Translations under genes and position numbers: made by a program | Shown: positions 1-9,041 of the stretch, one piece after another | Position numbering within the stretch: position 1 is the first letter of the stretch | Layout: each line of letters begins with the position of its first letter | Assembly: GCF_900111675.1 (NCBI RefSeq) | Contig: NZ_FOHO01000016.1 | Coordinates: 1 to 64,000, forward strand | Length of the DNA stretch: 64,000 nt | Direction of reading: 5' to 3' | DNA from: Paracoccus homiensis | GTDB taxonomy: Bacteria > Pseudomonadota > Alphaproteobacteria > Rhodobacterales > Rhodobacteraceae | Notes under the pieces: generated by a model | Databases searched by the model: none | What the model was told of the DNA's origin: nothing | The model's input: only the letters and a program-made list of their open reading frames with translations

Positions 1-95
<95 letters not shown>

Positions 96-156
96 CTACG
101 GCCTCCTGATCGCGGGGCGCGGCGGTGCGGGGGCCCCTGAATTACGTGCGCCGCGA

Positions 157-184
157 TGTATAAGCCGCCAAGGGAAAAATCAAG
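157..184 (-). promoter_or_regulatory. Candidate promoter for tuf
   Basis: On the minus strand a -35-like TTGATT (178-183) and a -10-like TATACA (157-162) are separated by 15 nt (16 if the -35 is read as CTTGAT), about 60 nt before the tuf ATG. It fits the need for a gene-proximal promoter, but the spacing is short and it is a by-eye call. Confidence 0.35.
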
Positions 185-326
185 CCTTCCGGAACGGATC
201 GGCACCCTCATTGGGACCGCGAACGGCTGTGCGCGGAAAACTGATGCAGATACGGAACAATACGCACTTCGTTTTCGATGGTTCCGTGGCACTATGCCGT
301 CAGATTTCACCAATGAGGATCCCGAG

Positions 327-1235
327 ATGAGCTTGATGAAAACCTTCGCGCGCGTCGCCGCAGGCGTCATGTTGGCCAAGGGCATCGGCGCTGTGATGCA
401 GAACCGTTCCAATCAGCAATCCGGCTCTGCGCAGGGCCGATCCGGCGGCGGTCTGCTGGGCGATCTTCTGAAGAACAATACCGGCGGCGGATCGGGCAGC
501 CTGCAGGATCGGCTGGGTCAGGTGCTTGGCGGCGGCGCGGGTGGCGGGCAGCGCTATGGCGGCCCGAATTCGACTGGTGCGCAGGGCGGGCTGGGCGGCC
601 TTCTTGACGGGCTTGCAGGGCGCACGCGCGGCGGCGGCACCGGTGGCGGTCTGGGCGATATGCTGGGCCAACTGGCCGGGGGCGCACGCGGCGGCACCGG
701 CGGCAGCGGCGGGCTGGGCGATCTTCTGGGCGGCCTTCTGGGTGGCGGTGCCGCTGGTGCGGCCGCTGGCGGTCTGGCACGCAAGGGTTCACAGCCCGCG
801 AATGACGCCAGCTTCGGCGAGCTGTTCAACGATTCCGTCGCCCGCAACGACGAACCCGAAGTGGCCCCGACCCCCGAACAGAATGCCGTTGCCGGTCTGA
901 TGCTGAAGGCGATGATCCAGGCCGCGAAATCCGACGGTCGCATCGACGACGAGGAAAAGCGCAAGCTGCTGGGCCATCTGGGCGACGAACTGGACGACGA
1001 TGAACGCGAATTCATCCGCGAACAGATGGCCGCCGCGATCGATCCGCAGGCCCTGGCCCGCGAGGTGCCGCAAGGATACGAGGCGCAGATCTATCTGGTG
1101 TCGCTGCTGGCCATCGATTTCGACAACGAGGAAGAGGCGCGCTATCTGCACGCCTTGGCCCAGGCCCTTGGCCTTCCGCCCGAAACCGTCAACGACATCC
1201 ACCAGCAAAGCGGCGCGGTGCCGCTTTACAGTTAA
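327..1235 (+). CDS. DUF533 / TerB-like (YebE family) protein
   Basis: 302 residues. The N-terminal half (about residues 30-155) is low-complexity Gly-rich sequence made of irregular GGLGDLLG/GGGLGDML-type units, while residues 170-300 form a helical acidic domain with a D-x-R-I-D-D-E-E stretch typical of TerB/DUF533 proteins. These are cytoplasmic or inner-membrane-associated proteins of unknown biochemical role. The start was set at ATG 327 because the hydrophobic MKTFARVAAGVMLAKGI segment normal for the family begins there; a further upstream in-frame start would add low-quality sequence. It stands alone between divergent tuf and the cytochrome c' gene, with a GC-rich hairpin after its stop. 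Confidence 0.8.
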   Translation: MSLMKTFARVAAGVMLAKGIGAVMQNRSNQQSGSAQGRSGGGLLGDLLKNNTGGGSGSLQDRLGQVLGGGAGGGQRYGGPNSTGAQGGLGGLLDGLAGRTRGGGTGGGLGDMLGQLAGGARGGTGGSGGLGDLLGGLLGGGAAGAAAGGLARKGSQPANDASFGELFNDSVARNDEPEVAPTPEQNAVAGLMLKAMIQAAKSDGRIDDEEKRKLLGHLGDELDDDEREFIREQMAAAIDPQALAREVPQGYEAQIYLVSLLAIDFDNEEEARYLHALAQALGLPPETVNDIHQQSGAVPLYS

Positions 1236-1242
1236 GGCAGAC

Positions 1243-1267
1243 CCGGCGCGGACCGATCCCGCGCCGG
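1243..1267 (+). terminator. Hairpin after the DUF533 gene
   Basis: A 9-bp perfect stem (CCGGCGCGG / CCGCGCCGG) with a 7-nt loop starts 8 nt after the stop. It lacks a T-run, so termination is only inferred from position and stability. Confidence 0.4.
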
Positions 1268-1387
1268 ATCGCAATCGCGTGAGGCAAGATGGCGGCGATT
1301 GATCGGATTCGCCGCCTCTGCCAGACTTCCCCAGCGTCACGTTCTGTGACTGCCCAGCCTTCCAGCCATTCCCAGAAGGAGCCCGCC

Positions 1388-1840
1388 ATGCGACTGATTG
1401 CCCTGACAGCCACGCTTGCCACGACCCTGCTGCCCGTTCTCGCCCATGCCGACGCCGCCGAGGACGCGCTGGAGGCGCGGCACGGCTACATGAAGATGCT
1501 GGCGCTGAACATGGGCACCCTGTCGGGCATGGCGAAGGGCGAGATCGCGTATGACGAAGCGGCGGCATCAAAGGCCGGCAGCAACATCGAGGCGCTCAGC
1601 GGGTATGCGGTGGCCGATCTGTTCATTGAGGGAACTGCCATGGGCGAGGTCGACGACTCCGAGGCGTTGCCGGCAATCTGGGAAAACCCTGACCAGTTCG
1701 CCCAGAAATTCGCGGCCCTGTCCGAAGCCGCAGCAGGCGCGGGCGAGGCCGTGAAGGGCGGTCAGGAAAATGTCGCCCCCGCGCTGCAGAAACTGGGCGG
1801 CACCTGCAAGGATTGCCACGACGACTTCCGCAAGAAATGA
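1388..1840 (+). CDS. cycP: Cytochrome c' (class II c-type)
   Basis: 150 residues with a Sec signal peptide (hydrophobic residues 3-18, cleavage likely near Ala21-Ala23) and a single C-terminal haem motif CKDCH at 140-144 followed by a basic tail, the layout of class II cytochromes c'. These periplasmic four-helix-bundle haem proteins bind NO and can serve as electron carriers or NO buffers. The ATG at 1388 has a good AGGAG ribosome site. The stop overlaps the start of a cytochrome b gene (ATGA at 1837-1840), so the two are translationally coupled and probably exchange electrons. Confidence 0.9.
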   Translation: MRLIALTATLATTLLPVLAHADAAEDALEARHGYMKMLALNMGTLSGMAKGEIAYDEAAASKAGSNIEALSGYAVADLFIEGTAMGEVDDSEALPAIWENPDQFAQKFAALSEAAAGAGEAVKGGQENVAPALQKLGGTCKDCHDDFRKK

Positions 1841-2427
1841 GTGCGGGCCCCGAACATGCGCGGCGCGTCCGGGTGTGGGATCCCGCGCTGCGCATGTTTC
1901 ACTGGTCGCTGGCGGCATTGGTGATCGCGAATATTCTTCTGGGCAAATTCGGCCCGAATGTGATGACCCTGCATTTCTGGCTGGGCTACGCGATTATCGC
2001 GCTGCTGGTCTTTCGGCTGGTCTGGGGCTTCATCGGGCCCGAACCTGCGCGCTTTGGCAGCTTTCTTCGCGGCCCCTCGGCGATCGCTGACTATGGCACA
2101 CATCTGTTCAGACGACAGCCCAGTCACAGCCACGGCCATAACCCGATCGGGGCGATCTCGGCGCTGGCAATGCTGATCGCCCTGGGGTGGCAGGCCGTGA
2201 CCGGCCTGATGTCCGACCCCGAGGATTTCGTGAATATCGGCCCGCTTGCCGACAATGTCGGCAGCGCGACCGCCAAGGCGGCGGTCGGCTGGCACCACGC
2301 AGGGGCCAATCTGGTGCTGATCCTGATCGGACTGCATCTGGCCGCGATCCTGTTCTATCGCGTCTGGAAGAACGAGGATCTCATCCGCCCGATGATCACC
2401 GGTTGGAAATGGGTGCGCGGACGCTGA
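1837..2427 (+). CDS. Cytochrome b561-type / b/b6-domain membrane protein
   Basis: 196 residues, four predicted membrane helices (about 22-37, 45-65, 105-124, 153-175). Histidines at 22, 46, 153/154 and 167 lie in or near the helices and are the likely b-haem ligands, as in the Ni-Fe-hydrogenase-type cytochrome b family. The start ATG overlaps the stop of cycP by the ATGA arrangement. Pairing with a periplasmic cytochrome c' suggests it passes quinol electrons to, or receives them from, that protein; the actual partner is inferred. Confidence 0.85.
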   Translation: MSAGPEHARRVRVWDPALRMFHWSLAALVIANILLGKFGPNVMTLHFWLGYAIIALLVFRLVWGFIGPEPARFGSFLRGPSAIADYGTHLFRRQPSHSHGHNPIGAISALAMLIALGWQAVTGLMSDPEDFVNIGPLADNVGSATAKAAVGWHHAGANLVLILIGLHLAAILFYRVWKNEDLIRPMITGWKWVRGR

Positions 2428-2441
2428 CCCCCTGAACGCCG

Positions 2442-2501
2442 ACCGGGGGCCACAGCCCCCGGTCATGTCATGTGCGGCAGGGGCCGCAAGGCCCGTGCCG
2501 C
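2442..2501. terminator. Tandem hairpins between convergent cytochrome b and parC
   Basis: Two stems fill the convergent gap: ACCGGGGGC/GCCCCCGGT (2442-2463, loop CACA) and GCGGCA-GGGCC/GGCCC-TGCCGC with one G-G mismatch (2474-2501, loop GCAA). No T-run follows either, but two strong hairpins between facing genes suggest a shared termination zone. Confidence 0.5.
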
Positions 2502-2522
2502 TCCGCTTGTCTTATCCGCGGG

Positions 2523-4766
2523 TCAGGCGAATTTGTTGTCACGCGGAAAACCGCGCGGAGCCATGCGTCCGGTTCCGGCGCGCTTGCCCAGCCATTCGCT
2601 CAGATCGCTTTCGGTGCGGGTCTTGCCGCCCCCCATGGGCCAGCTCAGCCCCTCGGCGATGTTGACGAAGCGCGCATCCGACAGGGTGTCGGCGGCCACA
2701 AGCCCGCCACCACTGCCATAACGTTGCAGCCGAACCCCCTTGCCACGCGTCATTTCCGGCAATTCGCTTAGCGGAAAGACCAGCAGTTTGCGGTTCGTGC
2801 CGACCACGGCGACATGGTCGCCCGCGACGGGCTTGCACAACAGCGCGTCGCCGTTCAGCACCTGTTTGCCGCTTTTGGTCTGGGCCAGGATATCGCCCGC
2901 CTGCACGACAAATCCGTCACCCAGTTTCGAGGCGACCAGATATTTCTCGCCCTCGCGCCACGGAAAGACCGAGATCACCTCGGCCTCGTTCGGCAGATCG
3001 ATCATCAGGCGCAGCGGCTCGCCCATGCCCCGCCCGCCGGGCAGGTTGTTGGCCGGCACGGTGTAGAAGCGCCCGTTCGAGGCAAAGACCATCAGCTTGT
3101 CGGTGGTTTCGGCATGCAGGGCCAGTCCGGGCCCGTCGCCATCCTTGAATTTCAGTTCTGCATCCAGCGGCTGGTGCCCCTTCAACGCGCGGATCCAGCC
3201 CATCTTGGACAGGATCACGGTCAGCGGCTCGCGCTCGATCATCGCGTCCATGTCGACCGGCTCGACGATCACGGCATCGGTGATGACCGTGCGACGCAGA
3301 CCTTCCGGATGCGACTTGCCGAACAGGTTGCGCGTCTCCTTCAGCTGATCCGAGATGCGCGACCATTGCTGGGTTTCGTCGTCCAGCATCGCCTGCAGGC
3401 CTTCGCGTTCGGCCTGAAGGTTGTCACGCTCGGCCCGCAATTCGATCTCTTCCAGCTTGCGCAGGGCGCGCAGGCGCATGTTCAGGATCGCCTCGACCTG
3501 AACATCGGACAGTTTGAACTCGGCGATCATCAGCGATTTCGGATCATCCTCATAGCGGATGATCTCGATCACGCGATCCAGGTTCAGATAGGCGACAAGA
3601 TAGCCTTCCAGCACCTCGAGCCGCGCCGCGATCTTGTCCAGACGGAAATTCGCGCGCCGGATCAGCACCTCGCGCCGATGGTCCAGAAAGGCGCGCAGCA
3701 CCTCTTTCAGGCTGCACACCTTTGGCACGCGCCCGTCGATCAGCACATTCATGTTCAGGCTGAAGCGCGTTTCCAGATCGCTGACCTTGAACAGCGCGGC
3801 CATCAGCTGTTCGGGATCGACCGCGCGGTTCCGGGGTTCCAGAACGATGCGGACATCCTCGGCGGATTCGTCGCGGACATCGGCCAGAATCGGCACTTTC
3901 TTGGTCTGGATCACCTCGGCCAGACGCTCGATCAGTTTGGATTTCTGCACCTGATAGGGAATTTCGGTGACAACGATCTGCCACTGACCGCGGCCCAGAT
4001 CCTCTTGCTCCCACTTGGCCCGCACGCGGAAGGCGCCGCGCCCGGTGCGATAGGTCTCGGCAATCGATTCGCGGCTTTCGACGATGACCCCGCCGGTGGG
4101 AAAATCCGGACCGTTGATCAGACCGGCCAGGGTGTCATCCCGCGCGTCCGGCGTCTTGATCAGATGCAGGCAGGCATCGATCACCTCATGCAGGTTATGG
4201 GGCGGCACATTGGTCGCCATGCCGACCGCGATCCCCGACGCACCGTTCGCCAAAAGGTTCGGAAAGGCCGATGGCAGGACCACGGGCTCGGTCAGGGTGC
4301 CGTCGTAATTCGGGCGGTAATCGACCGAATCTTCGGCCAGACCGTCCATCAGCGCCTCGGATGCCTGCGCCAGACGCGCCTCGGTATAGCGGGCGGCGGC
4401 GGGATTGTCGCCGTCGATATTGCCAAAGTTCCCCTGCCCGTCGACCAGCGGATAGCGCATGGCGAAATCCTGCGCCAGACGCGCCATCGCGTCATAGATG
4501 GCGGCATCGCCATGGGGGTGATAGTTGCCCATCACATCGCCGGTGATCTTGGCCGATTTCCGAAAGGCACCGTTTGGCGACAGCCGCAATTCGCGCATGG
4601 CGAACAGGATGCGGCGATGCACCGGCTTCAGCCCGTCACGGGCGTCAGGCAGGGCGCGATTCATGATCGTGGACAGGGCATAGGTCAGATACCGGTCGCC
4701 GATGGCACGGCTTAAAGGTTCTGCCTGCGTGTTCTGTTCGGGGTCGGTGGGCAATTCGTCTGACAT
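2523..4766 (-). CDS. parC: DNA topoisomerase IV subunit A
   Basis: 747 residues, the ParC length rather than the longer GyrA. The N-terminal breakage-reunion domain has the [11 protein letters not shown] motif and the catalytic tyrosine in [11 protein letters not shown] (Tyr127). The C-terminal part carries degenerate beta-pinwheel repeats. With ParE it decatenates daughter chromosomes in the cytoplasm. The quinolone-determining segment reads [12 protein letters not shown], so the position equal to E. coli Ser80 is alanine (Ala88) and Glu84 is Asp92. It is transcribed alone, convergent with the cytochrome b gene and divergent from an SH3 gene. Confidence 0.95.
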   Translation of the reverse strand: MSDELPTDPEQNTQAEPLSRAIGDRYLTYALSTIMNRALPDARDGLKPVHRRILFAMRELRLSPNGAFRKSAKITGDVMGNYHPHGDAAIYDAMARLAQDFAMRYPLVDGQGNFGNIDGDNPAAARYTEARLAQASEALMDGLAEDSVDYRPNYDGTLTEPVVLPSAFPNLLANGASGIAVGMATNVPPHNLHEVIDACLHLIKTPDARDDTLAGLINGPDFPTGGVIVESRESIAETYRTGRGAFRVRAKWEQEDLGRGQWQIVVTEIPYQVQKSKLIERLAEVIQTKKVPILADVRDESAEDVRIVLEPRNRAVDPEQLMAALFKVSDLETRFSLNMNVLIDGRVPKVCSLKEVLRAFLDHRREVLIRRANFRLDKIAARLEVLEGYLVAYLNLDRVIEIIRYEDDPKSLMIAEFKLSDVQVEAILNMRLRALRKLEEIELRAERDNLQAEREGLQAMLDDETQQWSRISDQLKETRNLFGKSHPEGLRRTVITDAVIVEPVDMDAMIEREPLTVILSKMGWIRALKGHQPLDAELKFKDGDGPGLALHAETTDKLMVFASNGRFYTVPANNLPGGRGMGEPLRLMIDLPNEAEVISVFPWREGEKYLVASKLGDGFVVQAGDILAQTKSGKQVLNGDALLCKPVAGDHVAVVGTNRKLLVFPLSELPEMTRGKGVRLQRYGSGGGLVAADTLSDARFVNIAEGLSWPMGGGKTRTESDLSEWLGKRAGTGRMAPRGFPRDNKFA

Positions 4767-4899
4767 GGAAGATGGATATGCCCTGCCGCGGGCCCGGTCC
4801 AGCCGAATTTGTCATCGGGAACACGCGGGGCGGCGTGGCGTTATCATCAGGGATCGGCTATGCAGGATGTCATCCGGCCGACAAGAACGCGGGGGACAT

Positions 4900-5442
4900 A
4901 TGTTACGATTGCTTGGCCTGATGGCCGTGACATTGCTTGGTTTCTACATCGTCCTGTCCATCTATGGCACCGGCGATCCCCGTGCAGCCCGCCGCGCCGA
5001 ATTGCAGACGGATGCCCCCCGCGCCGCCGAGGATCCGGGCGCCCCGGATCTGACCGCACCCGCGCCCCAAGCCGACCCCGCGCCCGAACCCGCCGCCGAG
5101 GTGGTTCAGGCCACATCCCAGACACCGGAACAGGTTCAGCGGTTTCCCGGCCCCGCGCTGCGCCCGTCGCCCGAATATCCCAATGGCACACCTGACGCCG
5201 ACGGCACCGCCCCTGCCCCCGCAGCGGTCGGCAGCGGCGGCCCGGTCATGTATGTCACCGGCAACAGCGTGAATTTCCGTGCCGGGCCATCGACCGGCAA
5301 TGCCGTGATCGGCGCCCTGTCGCGTGGCGCCGCGGTCGAGGCGCTTGGCCCGACCGACGCCTCATGGGTGAATATCCGCGATACCCAGGGGCGCGAGGGG
5401 TATATGTCCGGCCAGTTTCTCAGCACGGATCAGCCAAACTGA
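4900..5442 (+). CDS. SH3 (SH3b-type) domain membrane-anchored protein
   Basis: 180 residues. One N-terminal transmembrane helix (about 3-20, no clear cleavage site), a Pro/Ala-rich linker (about 30-115), and a C-terminal bacterial SH3 domain (about 120-178) with the typical V-N-F-R-A-G-P-S-T-G-N and WVNIRDTQGREGY stretches. Such domains usually bind peptidoglycan or peptides in the periplasm. The ATG at 4900 was chosen because the membrane helix follows at once. Only 1 nt separates its stop from the SDR gene, so they are likely cotranscribed. Exact role unknown. Confidence 0.8.
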   Translation: MLRLLGLMAVTLLGFYIVLSIYGTGDPRAARRAELQTDAPRAAEDPGAPDLTAPAPQADPAPEPAAEVVQATSQTPEQVQRFPGPALRPSPEYPNGTPDADGTAPAPAAVGSGGPVMYVTGNSVNFRAGPSTGNAVIGALSRGAAVEALGPTDASWVNIRDTQGREGYMSGQFLSTDQPN

Positions 5443-5443
5443 C

Positions 5444-6262
5444 ATGACAAAGCGCGTATTGATCACCGGATGCTCGTCGGGCATCGGACTGGACGCGGCA
5501 CGCCGGATGCAGGCCGAGGGGTGGCAGGTCGTCGCCACCTGTCGCAGCGAACAGGACCTTGCCGCCCGCCGCGCCGAAGGCATGCAGGCGCTGCATCTGG
5601 AACTGTCGGATGCCGACAGCGTGGCCCGTCTGGTCGATGAGGTGCTGGCCACCGGGCCGCTGCACGCATTGGTCAACAACGCCGCCTTCGCCCTGCCCGG
5701 CGCGGTCGAGGACATGCCCCGCGACGCCTTGCGATCCATCTTCGAGGCGAATCTGTTTGGCACCCATGACCTGACCGTGCGGCTGATCCCGCAGTTCCGG
5801 CAGACCGGCGGGCGAATCGTGAATGTCAGCTCGGTCCTTGGGTTGGTGGGCATTCCCTGGCGCGGCCCCTATGTCGCGACCAAATTCGCGCTGGAAGGGC
5901 TGACCGACGTGCTGCGGCTGGAAATGCACAGCACCGGCGTCCGCGTGATCCTGATCGAACCCGGCCCCATCGCCAGCCGCATCCGCGAAAACGCGATCCC
6001 GCATTTCGAACGCTGGGTCCGCTGGCAGGACAGCGCCCGCGCCGAGGATTACCGCAACGGCCTGCTGAAACGCCTGTATGAACCGGGCGCCAAGGATCGC
6101 TTCGAACTGCCGCCCTCCGCCGTCAGCGACCGGCTGGTCCACGCGCTGACCGCGCCCCGGCCCCGCGCCCGGTATCACGTGACCATCCCCACGCGGATGT
6201 CGTCAATCGGTCGCAGGCTGCTGCCGACCGGCGCACTGGACTGGTTTGCGCGGCGCAGCTAG
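5444..6262 (+). CDS. Short-chain dehydrogenase/reductase (SDR)
   Basis: 272 residues with the classical SDR order: TGCSSGIGLD cofactor loop near residues 7-16, NNAA near 84-87, the catalytic serine in NVSSVLG, and YVATK with the catalytic Tyr/Lys near 149-153. The NAD(P)-binding Rossmann fold is clear; the substrate is not. The C-terminal segment (PRARYHVTIPTRM) resembles SDRs annotated as involved in lipid or retinol-like substrates, but that is weak. It follows the SH3 gene by one base and precedes a small twin-helix protein. Confidence 0.85.
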   Translation: MTKRVLITGCSSGIGLDAARRMQAEGWQVVATCRSEQDLAARRAEGMQALHLELSDADSVARLVDEVLATGPLHALVNNAAFALPGAVEDMPRDALRSIFEANLFGTHDLTVRLIPQFRQTGGRIVNVSSVLGLVGIPWRGPYVATKFALEGLTDVLRLEMHSTGVRVILIEPGPIASRIRENAIPHFERWVRWQDSARAEDYRNGLLKRLYEPGAKDRFELPPSAVSDRLVHALTAPRPRARYHVTIPTRMSSIGRRLLPTGALDWFARRS

Positions 6263-6286
6263 GGTTCGCGGCGAAAGGCGGGAACG

Positions 6287-6487
6287 ATGACCGACAAACC
6301 TCTGCTTATAATTGTCGTCCTTGCGGTGCTGATCGTGCTGGGCATCCTTGCGACGGGTATCGGCGGCTTTGCCCGCGGCGGCGAATTCAACCGCAAACAC
6401 GGCAACCGGCTGATGCGGTGGCGCCTGATCGCGCAGGCGATCGCCGTCGCGCTGATCATGCTGTTCATCTATCTCAGGGGCTATTGA
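6287..6487 (+). CDS. Small twin-transmembrane protein (HIG1-type)
   Basis: 66 residues with two membrane helices (about 5-24 and 45-63) joined by a short loop holding GGFARGGEFNRKHGNRLMRWR, which matches the loop of HIG1-domain proteins common in Rhodobacterales and related to the respiratory-supercomplex factors of mitochondria. The likely location is the inner membrane; function in bacteria is not established. Its stop overlaps the ATG of the adenosyltransferase gene by one base (TGATG), indicating coupling. Confidence 0.75.
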   Translation: MTDKPLLIIVVLAVLIVLGILATGIGGFARGGEFNRKHGNRLMRWRLIAQAIAVALIMLFIYLRGY

Positions 6488-7059
6488 TGGTTGTTCTGAA
6501 CAAGATCTACACCCGCACCGGGGACAAGGGCGATACCGCGCTGTCGGACGGATCGCGCGTGGCGAAACATGATCCTCGCGTCGAAGCCTATGGCACCGTG
6601 GACGAACTGAACGCGACGCTCGGCCTGTGCCGCCTGCATGCGCAGGGTGTCATGGCGGAACGGATCTCGGTGATCCAGAACGACCTGTTCGATCTGGGCG
6701 CCGACCTGGCCCGCCCGAACATGGCGGCAGACGATCAGGCCGGCTATCCGGTGCTGCGGATCGTCGATACCCAGGTCGACCGGCTGGAACGTGAAATCGA
6801 CGACATGAACGCCGATCTTGCCGCGCTGCGCAGCTTTATCCTGCCGGGCGGCTCGGTTCTGGCGGCACAGCTGCACCTGTCGCGTACCGTCGCCCGCCGG
6901 GCCGAACGCCGCGCGACCGAACTGGCGGCGGGCGGCGACGCCAATCCTGCGGCGATCCGCTATCTGAACCGCCTGTCCGACTGGCTGTTCGTGGCCGGTC
7001 GTCAGGCCAATGACGCCGGCAAGAACGACATCCTGTGGGTGCCCGGCGCCAGCCGCTGA
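6487..7059 (+). CDS. ATP:cob(I)alamin adenosyltransferase (PduO type)
   Basis: 190 residues. The N-terminal motif TRTGDKGDTALSDG is the ATP-binding signature of PduO-type adenosyltransferases, and the C-terminal RYLNRLSDWLFVAGR is the second family signature. It transfers the adenosyl group of ATP to cob(I)alamin to give coenzyme B12. The ATG at 6487 overlaps the stop of the HIG1-type gene. The following genes (etfBA, hydroxyacyl-CoA dehydrogenase) concern acyl-CoA oxidation; a B12-dependent methylmalonyl-CoA mutase would be the natural client but is not in this window. Confidence 0.9.
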   Translation: MVVLNKIYTRTGDKGDTALSDGSRVAKHDPRVEAYGTVDELNATLGLCRLHAQGVMAERISVIQNDLFDLGADLARPNMAADDQAGYPVLRIVDTQVDRLEREIDDMNADLAALRSFILPGGSVLAAQLHLSRTVARRAERRATELAAGGDANPAAIRYLNRLSDWLFVAGRQANDAGKNDILWVPGASR

Positions 7060-7069
7060 TCCCGAAATA

Positions 7070-7106
7070 CGCTGCGTCGCAGCGCCGTGATGGCGCAAAC
7101 GCAGCG
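7070..7106 (+). promoter_or_regulatory. Inverted-repeat cluster between adenosyltransferase and etfBA
   Basis: CGCTGCG-T-CGCAGCG (7070-7084) is followed by GCGCC-GTGAT-GGCGC and by another CGCAGCG copy, then a TTTTT run near 7119. The repeats could fold as alternative stems, acting as terminator of the upstream gene or as a control element for etfBA. The function is inferred from position only. Confidence 0.4.
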
Positions 7107-7192
7107 TCGAAGGCCGTTTTTGCCCTGTAACAATGGAAAATCCGTCGCTAACACTTGCTCGACGGAGAAGATAAGGAAAGGGAGAGGAGCCC

Positions 7193-7951
7193 ATGAAGGT
7201 TCTCGTGCCGGTTAAGCGCGTGATTGACTATAACGTCAAGGCGCGTGTGAAGGCTGATGGTTCTGGCGTCGATCTGGCCAATGTGAAGATGTCGATGAAC
7301 CCCTTTGACGAGATTGCGGTCGAAGAGGCGATCCGCCTGAAGGAAAAAGGCGTCGCGACCGAGGTCGTGGCCGTCAGCATCGGGGTCAAGCAGGCGCAGG
7401 AAACACTGCGCACCGCGCTGGCCATGGGCGCCGACCGCGCGATCCTGGTGGTGGCCGCCGATGACGTCCATACCGATATCGAACCGCTGGCCGTCGCCAA
7501 GCTCCTCAAGGCCGTGATCGACGAGGAACAGCCCGGGCTGGTGATCGCGGGCAAGCAGGCAATCGACAACGACATGAACGCGACGGGCCAGATGCTGGCC
7601 GCGCTGCTGGGCTGGGGTCAGGCGACCTTCGCCAGCAAGATCGAGATCGAGGGCGAGACCGCCAAGGTCACCCGCGAGGTCGATGGCGGCCTGCAGACCA
7701 TCGAGGTCAAGCTGCCCGCCATCGTCACCGCCGACCTGCGCCTGAACGAGCCGCGCTACGCCTCGCTTCCCAACATCATGAAAGCCAAGAAAAAGCCACT
7801 GGACGAAAAGACCGCCGCCGATCTGGGCGTCGATGTCAGCCCGCGGCTCGAGATCGTCTCGGTCAAGGAACCCGAGGGTCGCAAGGCCGGGATCAAGGTC
7901 GAAACCGTGGATGAACTTGTCTCGAAACTGAAAGAAGCGGGGGTCGTGTAA
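7193..7951 (+). CDS. etfB: Electron transfer flavoprotein beta subunit
   Basis: 252 residues beginning [14 protein letters not shown], the standard EtfB start, with the AMP-binding region around [15 protein letters not shown] and the C-terminal recognition loop that docks on acyl-CoA dehydrogenases. With EtfA it carries electrons from acyl-CoA, dimethylglycine and sarcosine dehydrogenases to ETF-ubiquinone oxidoreductase. A good AGGAG site precedes the ATG. Its stop overlaps the etfA start (TAATG). It may also serve the DMGDH-type enzyme encoded at 50.7 kb. Confidence 0.96.
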   Translation: MKVLVPVKRVIDYNVKARVKADGSGVDLANVKMSMNPFDEIAVEEAIRLKEKGVATEVVAVSIGVKQAQETLRTALAMGADRAILVVAADDVHTDIEPLAVAKLLKAVIDEEQPGLVIAGKQAIDNDMNATGQMLAALLGWGQATFASKIEIEGETAKVTREVDGGLQTIEVKLPAIVTADLRLNEPRYASLPNIMKAKKKPLDEKTAADLGVDVSPRLEIVSVKEPEGRKAGIKVETVDELVSKLKEAGVV

Positions 7952-8877
7952 TGGCTGTTCTTCTGCTGGGTGAAGTCACCAATGGCGAACTGAACCGCGA
8001 CGCCACCGCCAAGGCGGTCAGCGCGCTGAAATCCCTGGGCGATGTGACGGTGCTCTGCGCGGGCGCCTCGGCCCAGGCCGCGGGCGAAGCCGCCGCCACC
8101 ATCGACGGCGTCGCGAAGGTCCTGGTGGCCGAGGACGCGCTTTACGGTCACCGTCTGGCCGAACCGGCCGCCGCGCTGCTGGTCGGTCTTGCGGACGGGT
8201 TCGACCACATCGCCGCGCCGGCGACGACGGATGCGAAAAACATCATGCCCCGCGTCGCGGCGCTTCTGGATGCGATGGTCATCTCGGATGTGTCGGCGGT
8301 GGTCGATGCCGACACGTTCGAACGCCCGGTCTATGCCGGCAACGCGATCCAGACGGTGAAATCGAAGGATGCGAAAAAGGTCCTGACGATCCGCACCGCC
8401 AGCTTCGATGCCGCGGGCGACGGCGCCGCCGCCCCGGTCGAAGCCACGGCCAAGGCCGATGATCCGGCCCTGTCGGCCTGGGTCGCAGACGAGGTCGTGG
8501 AAAGCGACCGCCCCGAACTGACCTCGGCGGGCCGTGTCGTCTCGGGCGGACGCGGCGTGGGGTCGAAGGACGACTTCGCCCTGATCGAGAAACTGGCCGA
8601 CAAGCTGGGTGCCGCGGTCGGCGCCAGCCGCGCGGCGGTCGATTCGGGCTATGCCCCGAACGATTACCAGGTCGGTCAGACCGGCAAGGTCGTCGCCCCC
8701 GAACTCTATGTCGCCATCGGCATCTCGGGCGCGATTCAGCACCTTGCGGGGATGAAGGACAGCAAGGTCATCGTGGCCATCAACAAGGACGAAGAGGCCC
8801 CAATCTTCCAGATCGCCGATTACGGCCTGGTCGGTGACCTCTTCGCGACGGTCCCCGAACTCACGGAAAAGCTGTAA
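7951..8877 (+). CDS. etfA: Electron transfer flavoprotein alpha subunit
   Basis: 308 residues. The C-terminal FAD-binding domain is clear: GGRGVGSKDDF, ...VAPELYVAIGISGAIQHLAGM and the INKDEEAPIFQIADYGLVGDL ending, all family signatures. The start overlaps etfB by one base. The pair forms the soluble ETF heterodimer. The gene is followed by a structured intergenic repeat and then by a strong intrinsic terminator. Confidence 0.96.
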   Translation: MAVLLLGEVTNGELNRDATAKAVSALKSLGDVTVLCAGASAQAAGEAAATIDGVAKVLVAEDALYGHRLAEPAAALLVGLADGFDHIAAPATTDAKNIMPRVAALLDAMVISDVSAVVDADTFERPVYAGNAIQTVKSKDAKKVLTIRTASFDAAGDGAAAPVEATAKADDPALSAWVADEVVESDRPELTSAGRVVSGGRGVGSKDDFALIEKLADKLGAAVGASRAAVDSGYAPNDYQVGQTGKVVAPELYVAIGISGAIQHLAGMKDSKVIVAINKDEEAPIFQIADYGLVGDLFATVPELTEKL

Positions 8878-8880
8878 CCG

Positions 8881-8942
8881 CTTCTTCTTTGCCCCAAATA
8901 CCCAAGGGGGGAATCGCCGAAGGCGATGGGGGCATCGCCCCC
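8881..8942 (-). repeat. Structured intergenic repeat, copy A (minus orientation)
   Basis: Read on the minus strand it is: hairpin 1 GGGGGC-GAT-GCCCCC (8928-8942), hairpin 2 ATCGCC-TTC-GGCGAT (8913-8927), TCCCCCC, then TTGGGTATTT (8896-8905) and an AAGAAG tail. The same architecture recurs at 20856-20917 with compensatory base changes in hairpin 2. It lies 3 nt after etfA. It has no coding capacity. Confidence 0.75.
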
Positions 8943-8957
8943 TGCCACGGCAGCCGA

Positions 8958-8979
8958 CCGCCCCGAAAGGGGCGGTTTT
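8958..8979 (+). terminator. Intrinsic terminator of etfBA
   Basis: CCGCCCC-GAAA-GGGGCGG stem-loop with a GNRA-type tetraloop directly followed by TTTT, about 80 nt after the etfA stop. Confidence 0.85.
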
Positions 8980-9041
8980 GCATTGCAGCACGGCAATCGC
9001 CGCCCTATCGTCCGGCCGTCACAGGAATGAGCGAGGCGAAG

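Noticed and set aside
327..1235. Tellurite resistance determinant
   Set aside because: The TerB-like domain is shared by DUF533 proteins; no other ter genes are present, so resistance is unsupported.
2445..2460. Third copy of the GGGGGC/GCCCCC intergenic repeat
   Set aside because: Only hairpin 1 is similar; hairpin 2, the TCCCCCC block and GGG-TATTT are missing.
2814..4715. 633-codon open frame antisense to parC
   Set aside because: Opposite strand of a clear parC gene; long stop-free antisense frames are expected at this GC content, and the translation has no recognisable domain.
7756..8991. 411-codon frame antisense to etfA
   Set aside because: Shadow of etfA, and crosses the terminator and intergenic repeat.
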